Source: Methanoregula sp. UBA276 (GTDB lineage Archaea; Halobacteriota; Methanomicrobia; Methanomicrobiales; Methanospirillaceae). Taken from it: a DNA stretch of 18,040 bases. The notes below the pieces were generated by a model, which had not been told where the DNA came from, did not search any database, and saw only the letters and a list, made by a program, of their open reading frames with translations. Made by a program: the position numbers and the translations under genes. Of this stretch, positions 14,975-18,040 are shown in pieces; position 1 is the stretch's first letter; every line of letters begins with the position of its first letter. The stretch is taken from contig DANA01000103.1 in the NCBI GenBank assembly GCA_002508495.1, positions 1-18,040 on the forward strand, written 5' to 3'.

Positions 14975-15592
14975 ATGGACACTGCCCGGCGGTCGGCAAT
15001 AATTCTTGTCGGGGGAGAGGCACGGCGTGCGAACGGGCAGGAGAAGTACTTCTTTGTCTACGAAGGCAAGACTTTCATCGAGCGGCTCATCGGTACCCTC
15101 ACTGAGGTAGTCGATGAGATCATCCTCGTGGCAAAGGACCCTGACCAGTGCCGCCGTTTCGCCCATATCTCCGGTGTCCGCTGCATCACCGATATCCGCC
15201 CGGGCATCGGGCCCATCGGGGGGCTCCATGCCGGCACGCTCGCAGCGCACGGGGAGATGCTCTTTGTCTCGGCCTGCGACATGCCCTGTATCGATGCCCG
15301 GGTGGTGCGGTACCTTTTCGCGGCGATCGGTGACGGGGACGCGGCTATCCCGAGCTGGAATTATGACATGATCGAACCGCTCCACGCGGTCTACCGCCGC
15401 TCCGTGCTCTTGGAGTATCTCCAGGACCACGAATCCTATTCGCTCCGCCCGATGATCCGCAGCATAAAGACGCGGTACGTGCCGGTGGAGGAATTGCGAA
15501 AGTACGACCCTGCATTAAAGACCTTTACCAACATCAACAAGCTCGAGGACCTTGACCGGATCAACGGGAGTTGTGTTGCCCGGAAAGAATAG
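14975..15592 (+). CDS. mobA: MobA-like molybdenum cofactor guanylyltransferase
   Basis: 205-aa nucleotidyltransferase likely joining GMP from GTP to molybdopterin, needed for formate dehydrogenase and formylmethanofuran dehydrogenase in methanogens. The N-terminal signature ILVGGEARRANGQEKYFFVY has the GG(13-14), R17/R18 and K24 of the MobA fold. GIGPIGGLHAGT (about 78-88) and the metal-binding SACDMP (D102) follow, with a C-terminal FTNINKLEDLD. The glycine normally after the conserved Arg is replaced in RRAN, so a related NTP transferase activity is possible. The frame is open back to 14642, but the ATG at 14975 has a GGATGAGG ribosome site and begins at the family N-terminus, 4 bp after ogt. 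Confidence 0.85.
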   Translation: MDTARRSAIILVGGEARRANGQEKYFFVYEGKTFIERLIGTLTEVVDEIILVAKDPDQCRRFAHISGVRCITDIRPGIGPIGGLHAGTLAAHGEMLFVSACDMPCIDARVVRYLFAAIGDGDAAIPSWNYDMIEPLHAVYRRSVLLEYLQDHESYSLRPMIRSIKTRYVPVEELRKYDPALKTFTNINKLEDLDRINGSCVARKE

Positions 15593-15599
15593 CACCACC

Positions 15600-15632
15600 C
15601 CTGCCCCGTTTTATTAATCCGGTCGTTTTTTA
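15600..15632 (+). terminator. T-rich terminator after mobA
   Basis: Two T-runs, GTTTTATTAA (15609-15618) and CGTTTTTTAC (about 15624-15633), lie 15-40 bp after the mobA stop. Archaeal RNA polymerase stops at such U-rich tracts without a hairpin. They separate mobA from the following sensor operon. Confidence 0.4.
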
Positions 15633-15639
15633 CCTGTAA

Positions 15640-15672
15640 ACATTATATGGATTGAGATCATCGACTATACTA
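15640..15672 (+). promoter_or_regulatory. TATA candidates for the sensor operon
   Basis: ACATTATATGG (about 15640-15650) and CTATACTA (15664-15671) both resemble archaeal TATA boxes. They would give 5' leaders of about 70 or 45 nt before the gene at 15742. The first is the closer match. Nothing else in the gap looks regulatory except the short GGTACAGGTATACC (15694-15707). Confidence 0.35.
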
Positions 15673-15741
15673 GGGCAATTTCGTATGGCTGTTGGTACAG
15701 GTATACCCCATTGCAGGTGAGGACAGGAGCGTAAGAAGAGC

Positions 15742-16599
15742 ATGCGCCGGTTACTGGTCAGGAATGAGGAGATCCTGCAACAGCTCATCCTTGGGGCAGC
15801 ATGTCTTGGTGCCATCCTCACCACGGTCTTTTCCTTAACGCACGGGATCTTCGAGGTCTTCTCGTTCTGGTATCTCCTCCCGATCATCCTCTCGGTCTAT
15901 TTTTACCCGCGGAAGGCCACGCTCTTCACGCTCGCTTTGAGCCTCGTCTATATCGGCCAGGTCTGGCTCTTCGGGTTCTCCAACCCGACCATGATCGCTG
16001 TTGCCACGGCGTGGTTTGCCGTCTTCATCATCATCGGCGTCGTGGCATCATCGTATGCCAACCAGATGCATGACGAACAGCTGAAGATCCGGAATATCCT
16101 CGAGAACTCGCAGGACGGGATCCTCTGCTTTGATAAAAACACCGCGATCATCCTCGATGTCAACCCCAAGTGTGCCAAGTGGCTGCGGTTCTCGCCGGAA
16201 GAACTGGCCGGCAGCCGGCTTGCGCGCATCTGGAGCGACGATGCAGAACGGGAACGTTTTTTGGAAGGAGTGAGAAAGGATGGAAAGGATACCGGGGAGA
16301 CCGAGGGACTGTTCCAGGCAAAGGATGGGACAATCCTCCGGTTTGTCCTCTCCGTTGTCATGGTGGTAAAGGACTCGGTCTTCTGTTCCATCATCGATAT
16401 TACCGGCAGCAAGATTGTTGACGAGGAGATCCACCGCACGCTGGAAGATCTCGAGGAACAGGTCCGGGCCCGGACTGCACATCTTGAACGGATAAACGAA
16501 GAACTCCGGCGCGAGATCCTGGAGCGGCGCCAGTTCGAGCAGACCCTCCTTTCAGCGCAGGCAACGGAACCCGATGACCGGGACGGTGGGATGAAATGA
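15742..16599 (+). CDS. Membrane PAS-domain protein without a kinase domain
   Basis: 285-aa protein with about four N-terminal membrane helices (residues near 13-31, 38-53, 59-78 and 81-103). A single PAS domain follows (about 112-222, from KIRNILENSQDGILCFDKN to SIIDITGSK), then a coiled coil (about 225-272). It ends there, with no HisKA or ATPase domain. The layout is that of a histidine kinase cut just before its catalytic part, yet the stop overlaps the next gene (ATGA), so this looks like a stable arrangement. The next gene is a paralogue with the same membrane and PAS parts plus the kinase. It may form mixed dimers with it as a ligand-sensing or modulating subunit. A GGAG element 11 nt upstream supports the ATG. 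Exact signal unknown. Confidence 0.8.
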   Translation: MRRLLVRNEEILQQLILGAACLGAILTTVFSLTHGIFEVFSFWYLLPIILSVYFYPRKATLFTLALSLVYIGQVWLFGFSNPTMIAVATAWFAVFIIIGVVASSYANQMHDEQLKIRNILENSQDGILCFDKNTAIILDVNPKCAKWLRFSPEELAGSRLARIWSDDAERERFLEGVRKDGKDTGETEGLFQAKDGTILRFVLSVVMVVKDSVFCSIIDITGSKIVDEEIHRTLEDLEEQVRARTAHLERINEELRREILERRQFEQTLLSAQATEPDDRDGGMK

Positions 16600-18040
16600 A
16601 CGGCAGGGAACCGTGGCACGTCCGGCTCTTGTGGGGGACCGCCATCGCGCTCAGTATTCTTGCTGCCCTCATCTCGACGGTCTTTTCGCTGGAGCAGGGG
16701 ATCTCCGAGGTATACCCGTTCCTCTATTTCCTGCCCATCATCCTCTTCGTGTACCGGTATCCTGAACGGGGCGTCATCTTCACGCTCTCCGTCAGCATGG
16801 TCTATCTCATCTTAGTCTACCTCTTTGGCCGGTTCAACCCGATGCTGGTCGCGGTCTCGACTGCCTGGTTTGTCATCTTCGTCACCATCGAGGTCGTGAC
16901 CTCCTCGTTTGCCGAGGGGATGCGGTCAGAGGAGCGCAAATACCGGGGGATCTTCGAGAACTCGCAGGCCGGGATCCTCACGGTTAACCTCTCATCCAAC
17001 CGGATCCTTGACCTGAACCGGAAATGCGCCCGGATGCTCCAGTGCGAACCAGAGGATCTTATCGGGAGCGATCTCGACCATGTCCTCCCCCCGACAAAAG
17101 AGCGGGAAGTGTTCCTCCATGAGGTGGCCATCAACACCCACTCCGACGACCACGAACTCCGTCTCATCGCCGGTGACAACGCGGTCCGGCAGTTCCTTGT
17201 CTCGGGTTCCCTGACGCCAAGCAACAGTATCATCTGCTCGCTTGTCGATATCACGGACCGCAAACTTGCCGAACGGGTCATCCAGAACGCGAAAAACGAG
17301 CTGGAGGCACGGGTGAGCGAGAGGACGAACGAGCTGTTGCGGGCAAACGAGATCCTCAAAGCGGAGATCCAGGAACGCAAGCGCTTCGAGGCGGCAATCC
17401 AGCTGGCGAACCGGAAACTCCACACCCTCTCTTCCATCACCCGCCACGATATCCTCAACCAGATCACGGCTATCGTGATGTATATCTCGCTGACGGAGGA
17501 GGTGAATACCGACCCGCAGGTGGGACAGAACCTGCAAAAGATAAGCGAGATTACCAGCCTGATCCTGCGCCAGATCCGCTTCACCCGCGATTACCAGAAC
17601 ATCGGGACGAGCGCCCCGTCATGGCTGGAAGTCGACCGGGTGGTTGATGATGCACGAAAGGACCTTGGTCCCGTCAGCATTCCGGTAGAAAAAGTGCTGG
17701 ACGGGCTTGAGGTCTATGCCGATCTGCTCCTGGGTAAGGTCTTCTTAAACTTAATCGACAACACGGTCCGCCACGGGAAGCATGCAACCCTCATCCAAAT
17801 CACGTACCGGCGCGAAGACGACGATACGCTGACCCTCATTTTCGCGGACAACGGGGTCGGTATCCCGGAGAGCGTCAAGGAGAAGATCTTCCGGCGCGAG
17901 TTTTACCGGAACACCGGGTACGGCCTATACCTGTCAAAGGAGATCTTGAGTTCGACCGGCCTCTCGATCCGCGAGACCGGGGTTTCGGGAAGCGGCGCCC
18001 GGTTCGAGATCCATATCCCGAACGGGATGTTCCGTTTCCC
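16596..18040 (+). CDS. Membrane PAS sensor histidine kinase (3' end outside the window)
   Basis: 481 codons are visible with no stop; the gene runs off the right edge. Four membrane helices (about 10-30, 40-53, 59-77, 82-103) precede a PAS domain (about 113-222) and a coiled coil (about 225-275). The kinase core follows: H-box ITRHDILNQ with H284, N-box NLIDNTVRHG (385-394), G1 ADNGVGIP (417-424) and GYGLYLSKEI (441-450). The H-box form is common in methanogen kinases. It autophosphorylates on H284; no receiver or output protein is visible here. It overlaps the preceding kinase-less paralogue by 4 bp and was probably made by tandem duplication. The visible part already reaches the end of the ATPase domain, so little should be missing. 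Confidence 0.9.
   Translation, partial: MNGREPWHVRLLWGTAIALSILAALISTVFSLEQGISEVYPFLYFLPIILFVYRYPERGVIFTLSVSMVYLILVYLFGRFNPMLVAVSTAWFVIFVTIEVVTSSFAEGMRSEERKYRGIFENSQAGILTVNLSSNRILDLNRKCARMLQCEPEDLIGSDLDHVLPPTKEREVFLHEVAINTHSDDHELRLIAGDNAVRQFLVSGSLTPSNSIICSLVDITDRKLAERVIQNAKNELEARVSERTNELLRANEILKAEIQERKRFEAAIQLANRKLHTLSSITRHDILNQITAIVMYISLTEEVNTDPQVGQNLQKISEITSLILRQIRFTRDYQNIGTSAPSWLEVDRVVDDARKDLGPVSIPVEKVLDGLEVYADLLLGKVFLNLIDNTVRHGKHATLIQITYRREDDDTLTLIFADNGVGIPESVKEKIFRREFYRNTGYGLYLSKEILSSTGLSIRETGVSGSGARFEIHIPNGMFRF

Overview
The window most likely comes from a methanogenic archaeon of the Methanomicrobiales (Methanoregula-like). This is inferred from a DUF217-type VapB antitoxin with a PIN toxin, TATA-box promoters, GC-rich genes for PAS-domain membrane sensors with 'RHDILNQ' histidine kinases, a MobA-like protein, and a type I-E CRISPR locus whose proteins look archaeal rather than enteric. 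No rRNA or tRNA is present, so the order is an inference and not a direct identification.

Layout, left to right. (1) 1-326: no gene; three old CRISPR-like repeats that do not belong to the neighbouring array, about 72 bp apart. (2) 327-1028: a type I-E array with 12 identical 29-bp repeats and 11 spacers, read on the minus strand. (3) 1029-1161: its AT-rich leader. (4) 1162-10038, all minus strand: a complete type I-E set in the order cas3, cse1, cse2, cas7e, cas5e, cas6e, cas1, cas2. The genes from cse1 to cas2 are packed with small gaps or overlaps and form one operon. cas3 lies 128 bp upstream of cse1, and each of the two units has its own TATA candidate. Cas1-Cas2 would add spacers at the leader end, Cas6e would cut the transcript, Cse1/Cse2/Cas7/Cas5/Cas6 would form Cascade, and Cas3 would degrade the target. 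All active-site residues that can be checked are intact.

(5) 10039-11562: about 1.5 kb without a convincing gene. It holds a 14-bp palindrome at the predicted cas3 start and a 316-bp cluster with 15 GATC sites spaced mostly by 21-28 bp. GC-rich DNA follows that is open on both strands but does not look coding. (6) 11563-12206: a vapBC toxin-antitoxin pair on the minus strand with an operator-like palindrome. (7) 12458-15592, plus strand: an operon of an XPD/DinG-like iron-sulphur helicase, an O6-alkylguanine-DNA alkyltransferase and a MobA-like nucleotidyltransferase. (8) 15742-18040, plus strand: two tandem paralogous membrane PAS proteins. The first lacks a kinase domain; the second is a histidine kinase cut by the window edge.

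The genes right of 12.4 kb use strongly GC-ending codons, while the cas genes are mixed. Together with the relic repeats and the vapBC pair this suggests that 1-12.2 kb is an acquired defence region beside a resident housekeeping block. The least explained DNA is the GATC-phased cluster and the cas3 palindrome.
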